This document shows positions 17,962 through 26,036 of a stretch of 64,000 nucleotides of DNA, one piece after another. The stretch is from JAKACA01 sp963735115 (GTDB lineage: Bacteria > Actinomycetota > Acidimicrobiia > Acidimicrobiales > Bog-793). The number at the start of each line of letters is the position of its first letter. The stretch's first letter is position 1. The notes beneath the pieces are model-generated. The model was not told the DNA's origin and made no database searches. It saw only the letters and a program-made list of their open reading frames with translations. Both the position numbers and the translations under genes were made by a program. The stretch spans positions 310,001 to 374,000 of the forward strand of contig CAVTJR010000001.1 in NCBI GenBank assembly GCA_963735115.1, written 5' to 3'.

Positions 17962-18240
17962 CTACTCGCCGGAACGCTCCTCGACGAGATCGGCGAAGTG
18001 CCGCACGAGGCGTGACTTGCGGCGAGCTGCCTGGTTCGGGTGGATGATTCCCTTTGCTGCGGCCTTGTCGATGCGCTTGACGGCGAGGCGGAGTCGCTCA
18101 CCCATGTCGTCGGCACCCATCTCGGCCGCCCGAAGGGCGCCCTTGGTACGCGTCTTCAGCTCCGAGCGGACGGCCTTGTTGCGTTCGTGGCGCAGCTTGT
18201 TCTGGCGGTCTCTCTTGATCTGACTCTTGATATTGGCCAT
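17962..18240 (-). CDS. rpsT: 30S ribosomal protein S20
   Basis: A 92-residue basic protein opening MANIKSQIKRDRQN and containing RHERNKAVRSELKT and KGIIHPNQAARRKSRL, the S20 hallmarks. It binds 16S rRNA early in small-subunit assembly. ATG 18240 is the standard S20 start. The gene is divergent from lepA across a 281-nt gap, the usual actinobacterial arrangement. The upstream leader contains a strong inverted repeat (18290-18336). Confidence 0.97.
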   Translation of the reverse strand: MANIKSQIKRDRQNKLRHERNKAVRSELKTRTKGALRAAEMGADDMGERLRLAVKRIDKAAAKGIIHPNQAARRKSRLVRHFADLVEERSGE

Positions 18241-18289
18241 GTCTTCCTCGGACGCGAATCGCTCACGGTGCGGACCCCGGTGTGCAGGA

Positions 18290-18336
18290 ACTGTGTACCG
18301 GCCTACGTCCAAACCGGACCTACACCGGTACACAGT
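18290..18336. promoter_or_regulatory. Long inverted repeat in the rpsT-lepA divergent region
   Basis: ACTGTGTACCGG (18290-18301) and its exact complement CCGGTACACAGT (18325-18336) flank 23 nt. After one mismatch the arms continue for two more pairs. It lies 50-96 nt upstream of rpsT and about 190 nt upstream of lepA. In rpsT mRNA it would form a 12-bp stem and could be a leader structure for autogenous control of S20; as DNA it could be an operator. The remaining 18241-18521 has no ORF or other structure I could support. Confidence 0.45.
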
Positions 18337-18521
18337 CCCTCGCTACGGCGTCGATGGTAGCAGCGACACGAGCATTGCCTGCCCATGGCGGCGGCACGAC
18401 GCCGGGTGGGTGACCGCAAGCCGGAGCGTGCCGGCAGGGGCCGACGAGAGCGAGCACAGACACCGCTAGGCGATCCCTGGCCGGAAGGCACCGGCCGAGG
18501 TGGCAGCATGGTTGGCTCGCC

Positions 18522-20309
18522 ATGATCCCCATCGACCGCATCCGCAACTTCTCGATCATCAGCCACGTCGACCACGGCAAGTCCACGCTGTCGGACCGCA
18601 TCCTCGAGCTGACCGGTGCCGTCGACGCCCGCGAGATGCGCGAGCAGTACCTCGACTCCATGGACATCGAGCGCGAGCGAGGCATCACGATCAAGGCTCA
18701 AAACGTACGCGTCCACTGGCACGACCACACCCTGCACCTCATCGACACGCCCGGCCACGTCGACTTCGGCTACGAGGTCAGCAGGTCGCTGGCCGCCTGC
18801 GAAGGGGTCGTCCTCCTCGTGGACGCCTCCCAGGGGATCGAGGCCCAGACGCTTGCCAACTGCTACCTCGCCATCGAGCACGACCTCGAGATCGTCGCTG
18901 CCCTCAACAAGATCGACCTGCCGGCGGCAGATCCGGACCGCTACGCCGGAGAGATCGAGAGCGTCCTGGGTCTCCCGGCCGAGTCCATCCTGCGCATCTC
19001 CGCCAAGACGGGCGAAGGCGTCGCCGGCCTCCTCGACGCCGTCATCGAGCGCATCCCCGCCCCGAAGGGCAGCCCGGAGGCGCCACTGCGAGCGCTCGTG
19101 TTCGACTCGCTCTACGACCAGTACCGCGGCGTCGTGAACGCAGTGCGCGTCTTCGACGGCGTGCTCCGCTCGGGCTCGAAGGTCCGCTTGTTCCACGGCG
19201 GGACGACGCACGACGTCGAGGAAGTCGGCGTCCGCTCACCCCATAACGAGCCGACGACCGAGCTCGGGCCGGGCGAGGTCGGCTACCTCATCGCCGGCAT
19301 CAAAGCCGTGTCCGAGGCCCGCGTCGGCGAGACCGTGACCGATGCCGCCAAGCCGGCGGTTGCGCCCCTCGAGGGTTACCGCGACCCGAAACCCATGGTC
19401 TTCTGCGGCCTCTACCCGGTCGACGGCGACGAGCTGCCTGAGCTGCGAGATGCCCTCGAGAAGCTCAAGCTCTCCGACGGGTCCATCACCTTCGAGCCGG
19501 AGACGTCGGCGGCGCTCGGGTTCGGTTTCCGGTGCGGTTTTCTCGGCCTGTTGCACATGGAGATCGCCCGCGAGCGCCTGGAGCGCGAATTCGACCTCTC
19601 CCTCATCGCCACGGCGCCGTCGGTGGCCTACGTCGCTCACCTCACGAACGGTCAGACCATCGAGGTCGACAACCCTTCGGTCATGCCGCCGGCGCAGAAC
19701 ATCGAGTCCATCGCCGAGCCGATGCTTCGCCTCACGATCATCACGCCCGCCGAGTACACGGGCACCGTCATGGATCTCTGCCAGACGCGGCGGGGGACGC
19801 TCGTGAAGATGCAGTACCTTTCGCCCGAGCGGTTGGAGCTCATCTACCGCGTACCGCTGGCCGAAGTCGTCGTCGACTTCTTCGACCAGCTCAAGAGCCG
19901 GACGAAGGGGTACGCCAGCCTCGATTACGAGCCTGACGGCTATGAGATCGAGGATCTCGTCAAAGTCGACATCCTCCTGAACGCCGCACCCGTCGACGCC
20001 TTCAGCGCCATTCTGCACAAAGCCCGATCGCAGGACTACGGCCGCAAGATGGTCGCCAAGTTGCGCGAGCTCATTCCCCGCCAGCTCTTCGACGTTCCCA
20101 TCCAGGCGGCCATCGGGGGTCGCATCATCGCCCGCGAGACCGTGAAGGCCAAGCGCAAGGACGTCCTCGCCAAGTGCTACGGCGGCGACATCACTCGCAA
20201 GCGAAAGCTTCTCGAGAAACAGCGTGAGGGCAAGAAGCGCATGAAGACGATCGGTCGGGTGGACATCCCCCAAGAGGCCTTCATCTCCGCCCTGCGGCTC
20301 GAAGACTGA
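18522..20309 (+). CDS. lepA: Elongation factor 4 (LepA)
   Basis: A 595-residue translational GTPase. The G domain opens IDRIRNFSIISHVDHGKST (P-loop HVDHGKST), with the switch I segment ERERGITIKAQ, DTPGHVD (G3) and NKIDLP (G4). Domains II, III and the EF-G-like V follow, then the LepA-specific C-terminal domain near the end (GGDITRKRKLLEKQREGKKRMK). It acts on stalled or mis-translocated ribosomes. ATG 18522 is the expected start. Length matches the family. Confidence 0.98.
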   Translation: MIPIDRIRNFSIISHVDHGKSTLSDRILELTGAVDAREMREQYLDSMDIERERGITIKAQNVRVHWHDHTLHLIDTPGHVDFGYEVSRSLAACEGVVLLVDASQGIEAQTLANCYLAIEHDLEIVAALNKIDLPAADPDRYAGEIESVLGLPAESILRISAKTGEGVAGLLDAVIERIPAPKGSPEAPLRALVFDSLYDQYRGVVNAVRVFDGVLRSGSKVRLFHGGTTHDVEEVGVRSPHNEPTTELGPGEVGYLIAGIKAVSEARVGETVTDAAKPAVAPLEGYRDPKPMVFCGLYPVDGDELPELRDALEKLKLSDGSITFEPETSAALGFGFRCGFLGLLHMEIARERLEREFDLSLIATAPSVAYVAHLTNGQTIEVDNPSVMPPAQNIESIAEPMLRLTIITPAEYTGTVMDLCQTRRGTLVKMQYLSPERLELIYRVPLAEVVVDFFDQLKSRTKGYASLDYEPDGYEIEDLVKVDILLNAAPVDAFSAILHKARSQDYGRKMVAKLRELIPRQLFDVPIQAAIGGRIIARETVKAKRKDVLAKCYGGDITRKRKLLEKQREGKKRMKTIGRVDIPQEAFISALRLED

Positions 20310-20371
20310 CCCGCGGCGGGCCAAACGGCTCGGGACGGCGCCTCTGGCCCTGCTCAAGACCGATCTGCCGA

Positions 20372-20387
20372 TAAAATAACGGCATTG
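20372..20387 (+). promoter_or_regulatory. Putative -10 element giving a leaderless hrcA transcript
   Basis: TAAAAT at 20372-20377 stands out in GC-rich DNA and lies ten nt before the GTG start of hrcA at 20387, so transcription would begin at or within a few nt of the start codon. No Shine-Dalgarno sequence is seen before that GTG. The -35 region is weak. No CIRCE element is present in 20310-20386. Confidence 0.4.
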
Positions 20388-21430
20388 TGAGCGGTACGCA
20401 GGATACGAGAGAGCTCGACGAGCGGAAAGCCGCCATTTTGAAGACCGTCGTCACCGATTACGTCGAGACGGCACAACCGGTGGGCTCCTCGCAGGTCGCC
20501 CGCGATCCAGCCATCGAGGTGTCGCCCGCCACGATCCGCTCCGATATGGCGGCCCTCGAGCGCGACGGCTATCTCATGCACCCCCACACGAGCGCCGGCC
20601 GCGTGCCGACGGACAAGGGCTACCGCTTCTTCGTCGATCACCTGACGACCCCGATGCTGCTCGGGGAGTCCAAACAGGAGCAGATCCAGGAGTTCTTCTC
20701 CCGCGCCCACGGCGAGCTCGAGCGCATGCTGGCGGACACGAGCCGGCTGCTGGCCCACCTCACCGACAGCGCCGCCATCGTCGTCGGCCCCGGCCACGAG
20801 CGGCTCGTCGTGCGATCCGCCCTCCTCGTGCGCATCTCGTCGCACGCGGGGCTCCTCGTCGTCGTGCTCTCCAACGGGGTCGTCGAGAAGCACGCCGTCA
20901 GCCTGGATGCCGCCGCAGCCGACCACGACATCGACGCCGCCAGCAGCTTCCTGCAGCAGCACTTCGCCGATCGTCCCCTCACCCAGCTCGTGCCGGATGG
21001 GGTGACGCTGCCCGAGAGCGGTCGGTCGGAGGTGGACCAGCTCGTCTCCACCTGCCGCCGAGCCCTCATCGACTCCGAAGACGACACCCAGAACAGCGAC
21101 CAGGTGTTCGTCGGGGGGGCGGCACGGATGGCGGAGCGCTTCGAGGCGGTCGATCAGGTGAGGGCCGTCCTCGGCATTCTCGAGCAGTCCTTCGTCGTCG
21201 TGTCGTTGCTGCGCGACGTGCTCGCCCATGGGCAGTCGGTGGCGATCGGCTCCGAGCACGGGCTGGCGTCACTTGCCGAGTGCTCCCTCGTCGTGGCGCC
21301 CTTCGCCGGCGAGGACGACGCCGTCGGCACCATCGGTATCCTCGGTCCCACGCGCATGGACTATCCGCAAGCTCTCGCCACCGTTGCCGTCGTCGGCCAG
21401 CGGCTGTCCCGAGAGCTGCGGCGAGGTTGA
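20387..21430 (+). CDS. hrcA: Heat-inducible transcription repressor HrcA
   Basis: A 347-residue repressor of class I heat-shock genes. The N-terminal winged helix reads TRELDERKAAILKTVVTDYVETAQPVGS and VSPATIRSDMAALERDGYLMHPHTSAGRVPTDKGYRFFVD, the HrcA signature. The C-terminal GAF-like dimerisation region ends GPTRMDYPQALATVAVVGQRLS. It normally binds CIRCE operators upstream of groES/groEL or dnaK. Here dnaJ follows at 58 nt on the same strand, a standard hrcA-dnaJ pair. GTG 20387 is the start. Confidence 0.96.
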   Translation: MSGTQDTRELDERKAAILKTVVTDYVETAQPVGSSQVARDPAIEVSPATIRSDMAALERDGYLMHPHTSAGRVPTDKGYRFFVDHLTTPMLLGESKQEQIQEFFSRAHGELERMLADTSRLLAHLTDSAAIVVGPGHERLVVRSALLVRISSHAGLLVVVLSNGVVEKHAVSLDAAAADHDIDAASSFLQQHFADRPLTQLVPDGVTLPESGRSEVDQLVSTCRRALIDSEDDTQNSDQVFVGGAARMAERFEAVDQVRAVLGILEQSFVVVSLLRDVLAHGQSVAIGSEHGLASLAECSLVVAPFAGEDDAVGTIGILGPTRMDYPQALATVAVVGQRLSRELRRG

Positions 21431-21487
21431 GCGCGCCGACCCCCGTCGTGCGACACCGTCGCACCTCCGATCCCGGATGTCCCACAC

Positions 21488-22621
21488 GTGGCCACTGACT
21501 ACTACGAGCTCCTCGGCGTCAGCCGGAGTGCGAATGAAGACGAGCTGAAGAAGGCGTACCGCGCCCTCGCGCGCGAGCTACACCCAGACGCCACGGGCGG
21601 CGATGCCGCCACCGAGGCCCGCTTCAAGGAGGTCACGCTCGCCTACGAGACGCTGCGCGACCCGGAGCGGCGGCGGCGCTACGACATGTTCGGCCCAGAA
21701 GGTGTCCGAGGCTCCGGCGGCGGGGGGGGTGGGGGGAACGATCCGTTCGGTTTCGGCGGCAACCTCGGCGACATCTTCGACGTCTTCTTCGGCGGCGGAG
21801 GCAGCGGCTTCGGCGGCCAGTCGCGACCAAGCGCCCGCCGCGGGGCCGATGCCGAGCTCGTCCTCGACCTGCTGCTGGCCGAGGCCGCCTTCGGCGGCAC
21901 GAAGGACATCTCGGTCAACGGGCCCGTCACCTGTGCCACCTGCTCCGGCAACGGGGCGCGGCCGGGGACGTCGCCGTCGAGCTGCGCCGACTGCCGCGGC
22001 TCCGGCCAGGTGCAGCGCGTGCGGCAGTCGTTGCTCGGCCAGATGGTGACGGCTACGCCCTGCGGTCGTTGCCAGGGCACGGGCGAGACCGTCGCCTCCC
22101 CGTGCCCGGACTGCCGGGGGCAGGGCCGCCGCAATCAGGAGCGCACGCTCACCATCAACGTGCCGGCCGGCGTCGACAACGGCGCCACATTGCGGGTGGC
22201 CAACGGAGGCGGAGCGGCCCTGCGCGGCGGGCCTGCCGGAGACCTGTACGTTCACCTGCGGGTGGCGGCGGATCCGCGCTTCGACCGCTCGGGCCACGAC
22301 CTCGTCGCCACCGTGCACGTCTCCTTCGCCCAGGCGGCGCTCGGCACCGAGGTGGAGATCGAGACACTCGACGGCAGCTCCGGCATCGACGTCCCCGCCG
22401 GGACGCAGTCGGGCAAGATCATCCGGCTCGGCGGGCTCGGTGTGCCCAAGCTCCGTGCCCGCGGTCGGGGCGACCTGCTCGTCCACATCGTGGTCGACAC
22501 GCCGACCAAGCTCTCGAAGGACGAAGAAGAGCTCGTCCGGCAGTTCGCCGAGCTGCGCGGGGAGGCGGTCGCCCCACCCGAGCACGGCCTCATCTCCCGC
22601 CTGCGCTCTCGCATCAACTGA
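21488..22621 (+). CDS. dnaJ: Chaperone protein DnaJ
   Basis: A 377-residue type I J-protein: J domain (residues 3-70) with the HPD motif, a glycine-rich linker (about 76-110), and the four zinc-binding repeats CATCSGNG, CADCRGSG, CGRCQGTG and CPDCRGQG. The C-terminal substrate-binding domains follow. It stimulates DnaK ATPase and delivers unfolded clients. Starts at GTG 21488 (VATDYYELLGV). The zinc fingers are complete, so it is a full DnaJ and not CbpA. Confidence 0.97.
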   Translation: MATDYYELLGVSRSANEDELKKAYRALARELHPDATGGDAATEARFKEVTLAYETLRDPERRRRYDMFGPEGVRGSGGGGGGGNDPFGFGGNLGDIFDVFFGGGGSGFGGQSRPSARRGADAELVLDLLLAEAAFGGTKDISVNGPVTCATCSGNGARPGTSPSSCADCRGSGQVQRVRQSLLGQMVTATPCGRCQGTGETVASPCPDCRGQGRRNQERTLTINVPAGVDNGATLRVANGGGAALRGGPAGDLYVHLRVAADPRFDRSGHDLVATVHVSFAQAALGTEVEIETLDGSSGIDVPAGTQSGKIIRLGGLGVPKLRARGRGDLLVHIVVDTPTKLSKDEEELVRQFAELRGEAVAPPEHGLISRLRSRIN

Positions 22622-22628
22622 CGGGTCC

Positions 22629-23462
22629 GTGAGCTCGGGCGCCTCGGTGTCGCGGCTGCTCCGGGAGGCGGCCGCCCTCGTCTACGTCTCCGATCTGGCG
22701 GCACCCGAGCTCGCAGCCGAGGACGCCCACCACCTCACGGCGGTGCTGCGCCTCCGCCCGGGGGAGGTCGTCGTCGCCTCCGACGGCGCAGGACGCTACC
22801 GCGGCTGCCGCGTGACGACGGGTGACGCCAGCGCTCGGGGAGCCGGTAGCGAGGCGGCCCGGCCGGCCTCGGCGCGGCGGGGTCGCCCGCCGGCGATCAC
22901 CCTCCTGCCCGACACCGACGTCGTGGCGGGGGAGAGGACCAGCCCGGAGGTGACGGTGGGTTTCTCGCTCGCCAAAGGCGATCGGAACGACTGGGCGGTG
23001 GCGAAGCTGTCCGAGCTCGGCGTCGACCGCATCGTGCCGCTCGCCTGCGAGCGGACAGCCGTCCGGTGGGAGCCGCAGGCCGCCACCCGCCACGTCGTCC
23101 GCCTGCGGCGCATCGCCCGTGAAGCGTCCATGCAGGCCCGTCGCGTCTGGCTCCCGGAGGTGCTCGACCTGCTGCCGCTTTCGGAGGCAGCAACGTGCCT
23201 CGGCGGCGGCATCGCCTTCGCCGAGCCAGGTGGCGGGACGCCCTCTCTTGCCACGCCCGTCGTCCTCGTCGGCCCGGAGGGGGGCTTCACCGCCGGCGAG
23301 CTGGCCGTTGGCTTCCCGAGGGTCACACTCGGCGACACGATCCTTCGAATCGAGACGGCTGCCGTCGTCGCCGGTGCGATCCTCACGGCGCTTCGCGCCG
23401 GTGTGCTCGCCCCAATTGTCACCGGAGAACAACCCGCAGTTTCGTCCGACCGCTCAGAGTAG
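22629..23462 (+). CDS. rsmE: 16S rRNA (uracil1498-N3)-methyltransferase RsmE
   Basis: About 277 residues from GTG 22629, 7 nt after dnaJ. An N-terminal PUA-like domain (HHLTAVLRLRPGEVVVASDGAG) is followed by a SPOUT knot domain with SLAKGDRNDWAVAKLSELGVDRIVPL, VGPEGGFTAGE and LGDTILRIETA, the RsmE signatures. It methylates U1498 of 16S rRNA using SAM. A low-complexity Ala/Arg/Gly stretch (about residues 65-85) extends the first domain. In-frame codons upstream to 22440 lie in dnaJ and are rejected. Confidence 0.94.
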   Translation: MSSGASVSRLLREAAALVYVSDLAAPELAAEDAHHLTAVLRLRPGEVVVASDGAGRYRGCRVTTGDASARGAGSEAARPASARRGRPPAITLLPDTDVVAGERTSPEVTVGFSLAKGDRNDWAVAKLSELGVDRIVPLACERTAVRWEPQAATRHVVRLRRIAREASMQARRVWLPEVLDLLPLSEAATCLGGGIAFAEPGGGTPSLATPVVLVGPEGGFTAGELAVGFPRVTLGDTILRIETAAVVAGAILTALRAGVLAPIVTGEQPAVSSDRSE

Positions 23463-23480
23463 TAACCTTGACCGCGTTAC
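23462..23480. promoter_or_regulatory. Weak dyad at the rsmE stop, upstream of bldD
   Basis: GTAAC and GTTAC flank 9 nt, overlapping TTGACC (23468-23473), which could serve as a -35 element. It begins at the rsmE stop and lies about 110 nt before bldD. BldD proteins commonly autoregulate, so a site here would be expected, but the match to the Streptomyces BldD consensus is poor. Confidence 0.2.
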
Positions 23481-23572
23481 GTGGTGAAAGCAGCGCAGCC
23501 AGCGGCGACCCCGTTTGCTGCGGCTCTCCGCCGGGAAGGGGCGACGGTGAGCTTCATGCTGAGGGCACCGCC

Positions 23573-24172
23573 ATGTCAGCAAGGGGACACATGCGCAGCG
23601 GAACGGCGAGAGGTTCCAACACCGAGCTCACCGACGACGAGGTAGCCCGCTACGCCCAGGTAGTGGGCCTTCGCCTCCGGGCGGTGCGCCGGCAGAAGCG
23701 GCTGTCGCTGCAAGCGGTCGAGCGCGCCTCCTCCGAGGAGTTCAAGGCCTCCGTACTCGGTGCCTATGAGCGGGGGGAACGGACGATCTCCGTGCCTCGC
23801 CTGCAACGCCTTGCCCAGATCTACTCCGTGCCCGTCGACCAGCTCCTGCCCGCCGACATGTCGCAGCCGCTCGGTCGGGCAGCCGCAGCGGCGGCCGCCC
23901 GCGCCACGAACGGCGAGGAGCGGCCGATCCGAAAGATCACCGTCGACCTCGTACGCTTGAACGAAGCGGCCGGGCCCGAGCGGGATCTGCTCCGCCACTT
24001 CCTCGCCTCGGTCCAGGTGCAGCGCCAGGACTTCAACGGCAAGGTCATCACGATCCGCGAGGGCGACCTCCGCGTCATGGCCTCGATGTTCGGCCGCAGC
24101 GTCGAAGCGCTCGCCGCCCGGCTGGAGGAGCTCGGCCTTCTCTACCATCCCAGCTCGAACGGCTCGAGCTGA
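23573..24172 (+). CDS. bldD: BldD-type transcriptional regulator with intact c-di-GMP-binding signature
   Basis: A 199-residue regulator from ATG 23573 (ATG 23591 also possible). The N-terminal helix-turn-helix (about 26-95) reads GLRLRAVRRQKRLSLQAVE, GAYERGERTISVPRLQRLA and VPVDQLLP, close to the Streptomyces BldD DNA-binding domain. The C-terminal domain (about 115-190) keeps NGKVITIREGDLRVMA. It contains RQD (151-153), eight residues, then REGD (162-165), an exact fit to the RXD-X8-RXXD motif that binds the c-di-GMP tetramer in Streptomyces BldD. In Streptomyces the c-di-GMP-bound form represses sporulation genes. A developmental or envelope role here is inferred. The gene sits in a housekeeping cluster with three GGDEF proteins in the same window. 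Confidence 0.9.
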   Translation: MSARGHMRSGTARGSNTELTDDEVARYAQVVGLRLRAVRRQKRLSLQAVERASSEEFKASVLGAYERGERTISVPRLQRLAQIYSVPVDQLLPADMSQPLGRAAAAAAARATNGEERPIRKITVDLVRLNEAAGPERDLLRHFLASVQVQRQDFNGKVITIREGDLRVMASMFGRSVEALAARLEELGLLYHPSSNGSS

Positions 24173-25368
24173 CGAGCACTTCCAGCCTGTACGCAACGTT
24201 CTCGCCGAGCGCCGCTGAGCTCGAAGGGGCGCGCCTGCCCGGCGTCGGCCCGGGCATCTATGTCCACATCCCCTTCTGCGCCAGCCGCTGCGACTACTGC
24301 GCCTTTGCGACCTTCACCGACCGCCACCACCTGGCGAAGGCCTACGTCGATGCCTGCCTTCGCGAGTACGCCACCGCCCGCCAGTCCGGTCTCGAACGGG
24401 CGAGCACGATCTTCCTCGGCGGCGGGACGCCGAGCCAGCTCGCGGGCGAGGAGCTCGTCCGCCTCATGCGCCCGCTCGAACGGGAGCCGGATGCCGAAGT
24501 CACCGTCGAGGCCAACCCGGAGGACGTCACTCCGGACTGGCTCGACGCCTGCGTCGAAGCCGGCGTGAACCGCATCTCTCTCGGGGTGCAGTCGCTCGAC
24601 CCCCTCGTGTTGAAGGGGCTCGGCCGCCGGCACGACCCGGAGGCGGTGGCCGCCGCCGCCACCGACATCGCCGCCGCCGGCATCGCCCGCTACAGCGTCG
24701 ACCTCATCTACGGCGGCTTCGGCGAAACCGACGAGAGCTGGTTCGAGACGCTCTCTGGCGTCCTCTCGCTGCAACCTCGGCCCGGCCACGTGAGCGCCTA
24801 CGCCCTCACCGTCGAGGCGGGCACCCCCTTGGCCGGCGACCCCACCCGCCACCCCGATGACGACGCCCAGGCCACCCGCTACGAGATCGCCGAGGCGGTG
24901 CTGGCGGGGGCGGGCATGGGCTGGTACGAGATCTCGAACTGGTCACGGCCGGGCGAGGAGTCCCGCCACAACCTCAACTACTGGATGGAGGGCGACTACC
25001 GGGGGCTCGGGTGCGCCGCCCACAGCCATCGTGCCGGCCGGCGCTGGTGGAACGTCCGCACTCCCGACCGCTACATCGAGCTCGTCGGCTCCGGCGCCTC
25101 ACCGGAATCCGTCTCCGAAACCCTCCCCCTCCCCCAGCGCCACCTCGAATCCCTCGAGCTCGCCGTCAGGACTCGCCTGGGGGTCCCCGCCGACTCGCTG
25201 GCGGCGGCCCTCGAGTCGGAGCCGGCGCTGGCTGACCTCTTCGCCGCCGACGCCGGTAGCGGGCGCTTGGTGCTGACGCTCGCCGGCCGGCTGCTGGCGA
25301 ACGAGGTGGCGTGCCGCTTACGCCCAAATGATCCGAAAGTGATCGAGATGGGCGGCCGACGTGGGTAG
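24169..25368 (+). CDS. hemW: Radical SAM heme chaperone HemW, non-standard start
   Basis: A radical SAM protein with GIYVHIPFCASRCDYCAF, i.e. CX3CX2C for a 4Fe-4S cluster and Phe after the third cysteine as in HemW rather than HemN. FLGGGTPSQL, EANPEDVTPDWL, GVNRISLGVQS, DLIYGGFGETDESW and YEISNWSRPGEESRHNLNYW all match the family, with a C-terminal HemN-like domain. The open frame reaches back through the end of bldD, but no ATG, GTG or TTG lies before the first in-frame ATG at 24466, which would delete the cluster motif. CTG 24169 overlaps the bldD stop as CTGA, mirroring the 4-nt overlaps elsewhere, and would give 399 residues. HemW is now regarded as a heme chaperone. Confidence 0.85.
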   Translation: MTSTSSLYATFSPSAAELEGARLPGVGPGIYVHIPFCASRCDYCAFATFTDRHHLAKAYVDACLREYATARQSGLERASTIFLGGGTPSQLAGEELVRLMRPLEREPDAEVTVEANPEDVTPDWLDACVEAGVNRISLGVQSLDPLVLKGLGRRHDPEAVAAAATDIAAAGIARYSVDLIYGGFGETDESWFETLSGVLSLQPRPGHVSAYALTVEAGTPLAGDPTRHPDDDAQATRYEIAEAVLAGAGMGWYEISNWSRPGEESRHNLNYWMEGDYRGLGCAAHSHRAGRRWWNVRTPDRYIELVGSGASPESVSETLPLPQRHLESLELAVRTRLGVPADSLAAALESEPALADLFAADAGSGRLVLTLAGRLLANEVACRLRPNDPKVIEMGGRRG

Positions 25369-25377
25369 TGTGTGCAT

Positions 25378-25605
25378 GTGGCCGAGCCCATCACCTGGAT
25401 GAGCACCCCCGCCGTGGCCGAGTACCTCGGGGTCAACACGCGCACCGTCTACCGGCTCATCGACGAGGGCGAGCTGCCCGCCTACAAGTTCGGCAGGGTG
25501 ATCCGCTTGAAGGAGGCCGACGTCGTCAATTTCATCGAGCGCAGCCGCATCGCCCCCGGCAGCCTGGAGCACCTCTACCCTGAACCTGTCCGCTCCGAGA
25601 GCTGA
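25378..25605 (+). CDS. Small excisionase-family helix-turn-helix protein
   Basis: A 75-77-residue DNA-binding protein. Starts GTG 25378 or 25372 give an identical core: STPAVAEYLGVNTRTVYRLIDEGELPAYKFGRVIR then LKEADVVNFIERSRI. This is the MerR-like winged helix of the excisionase/HTH_17 family. No integrase or phage gene is nearby, so it is more likely a stand-alone regulator than an excisionase. It fits between hemW and the HIT gene with gaps of fewer than 10 nt, so it is probably part of the operon. Confidence 0.8.
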   Translation: MAEPITWMSTPAVAEYLGVNTRTVYRLIDEGELPAYKFGRVIRLKEADVVNFIERSRIAPGSLEHLYPEPVRSES

Positions 25606-25612
25606 AGCGGTC

Positions 25613-25954
25613 GTGGACTGCCTGTTCTGCTCGATCATCGCCGGTGAGACTCCCTCCACCGAGGTGCTCTCCACCGAGGTCGCCTATGCCTTTCGCGACA
25701 TCAACCCCAAGGCGCCGACACACGTCCTCGTCGTGCCGCGTGAGCACATCACCGACGCCGCCGCCCTCGACCCGTCGCACGCCGCCGTGCTCTCGGGCGT
25801 CTTCTCCGCTGCCCAAGAGGTAGCGGCGCTCGAGGGGCTCGGGGAGCGCGGCTACCGCCTCGTCTTCAATGTCGGCGAGGACTCAGGCAACAGCGTCCCC
25901 CATCTCCATCTCCACGTACTCGGCGGCAGGCGCTTGTCCTGGCCGCCCGGTTGA
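25613..25954 (+). CDS. HIT family (histidine triad) nucleotide-binding protein
   Basis: A 113-residue Hint-type protein, GTG 25613. It opens DCLFCSIIAGE and carries THVLVVPREHI and the histidine triad HLHLHVLGG near the C-terminus. Such proteins hydrolyse AMP-lysine or aminoacyl-adenylates. The family is common between rsmE and phoH in actinobacterial genomes, as here. The zinc-ligand-like CxxC at residues 3-6 is present. Confidence 0.92.
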   Translation: MDCLFCSIIAGETPSTEVLSTEVAYAFRDINPKAPTHVLVVPREHITDAAALDPSHAAVLSGVFSAAQEVAALEGLGERGYRLVFNVGEDSGNSVPHLHLHVLGGRRLSWPPG

Positions 25955-26036
25955 TGCCGGCGTGGTGACGGCGACCGCATGGCGACGGTCGCCCTGCCGA
26001 GCAGGGGCCGGCTGGTAGCCTCATCCTGATCACAGC

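Noticed and set aside
25378..25605. Excisionase of an integrated element
   Set aside because: No integrase, attachment-site repeat or phage gene is in the neighbourhood; the gene sits in a housekeeping operon.
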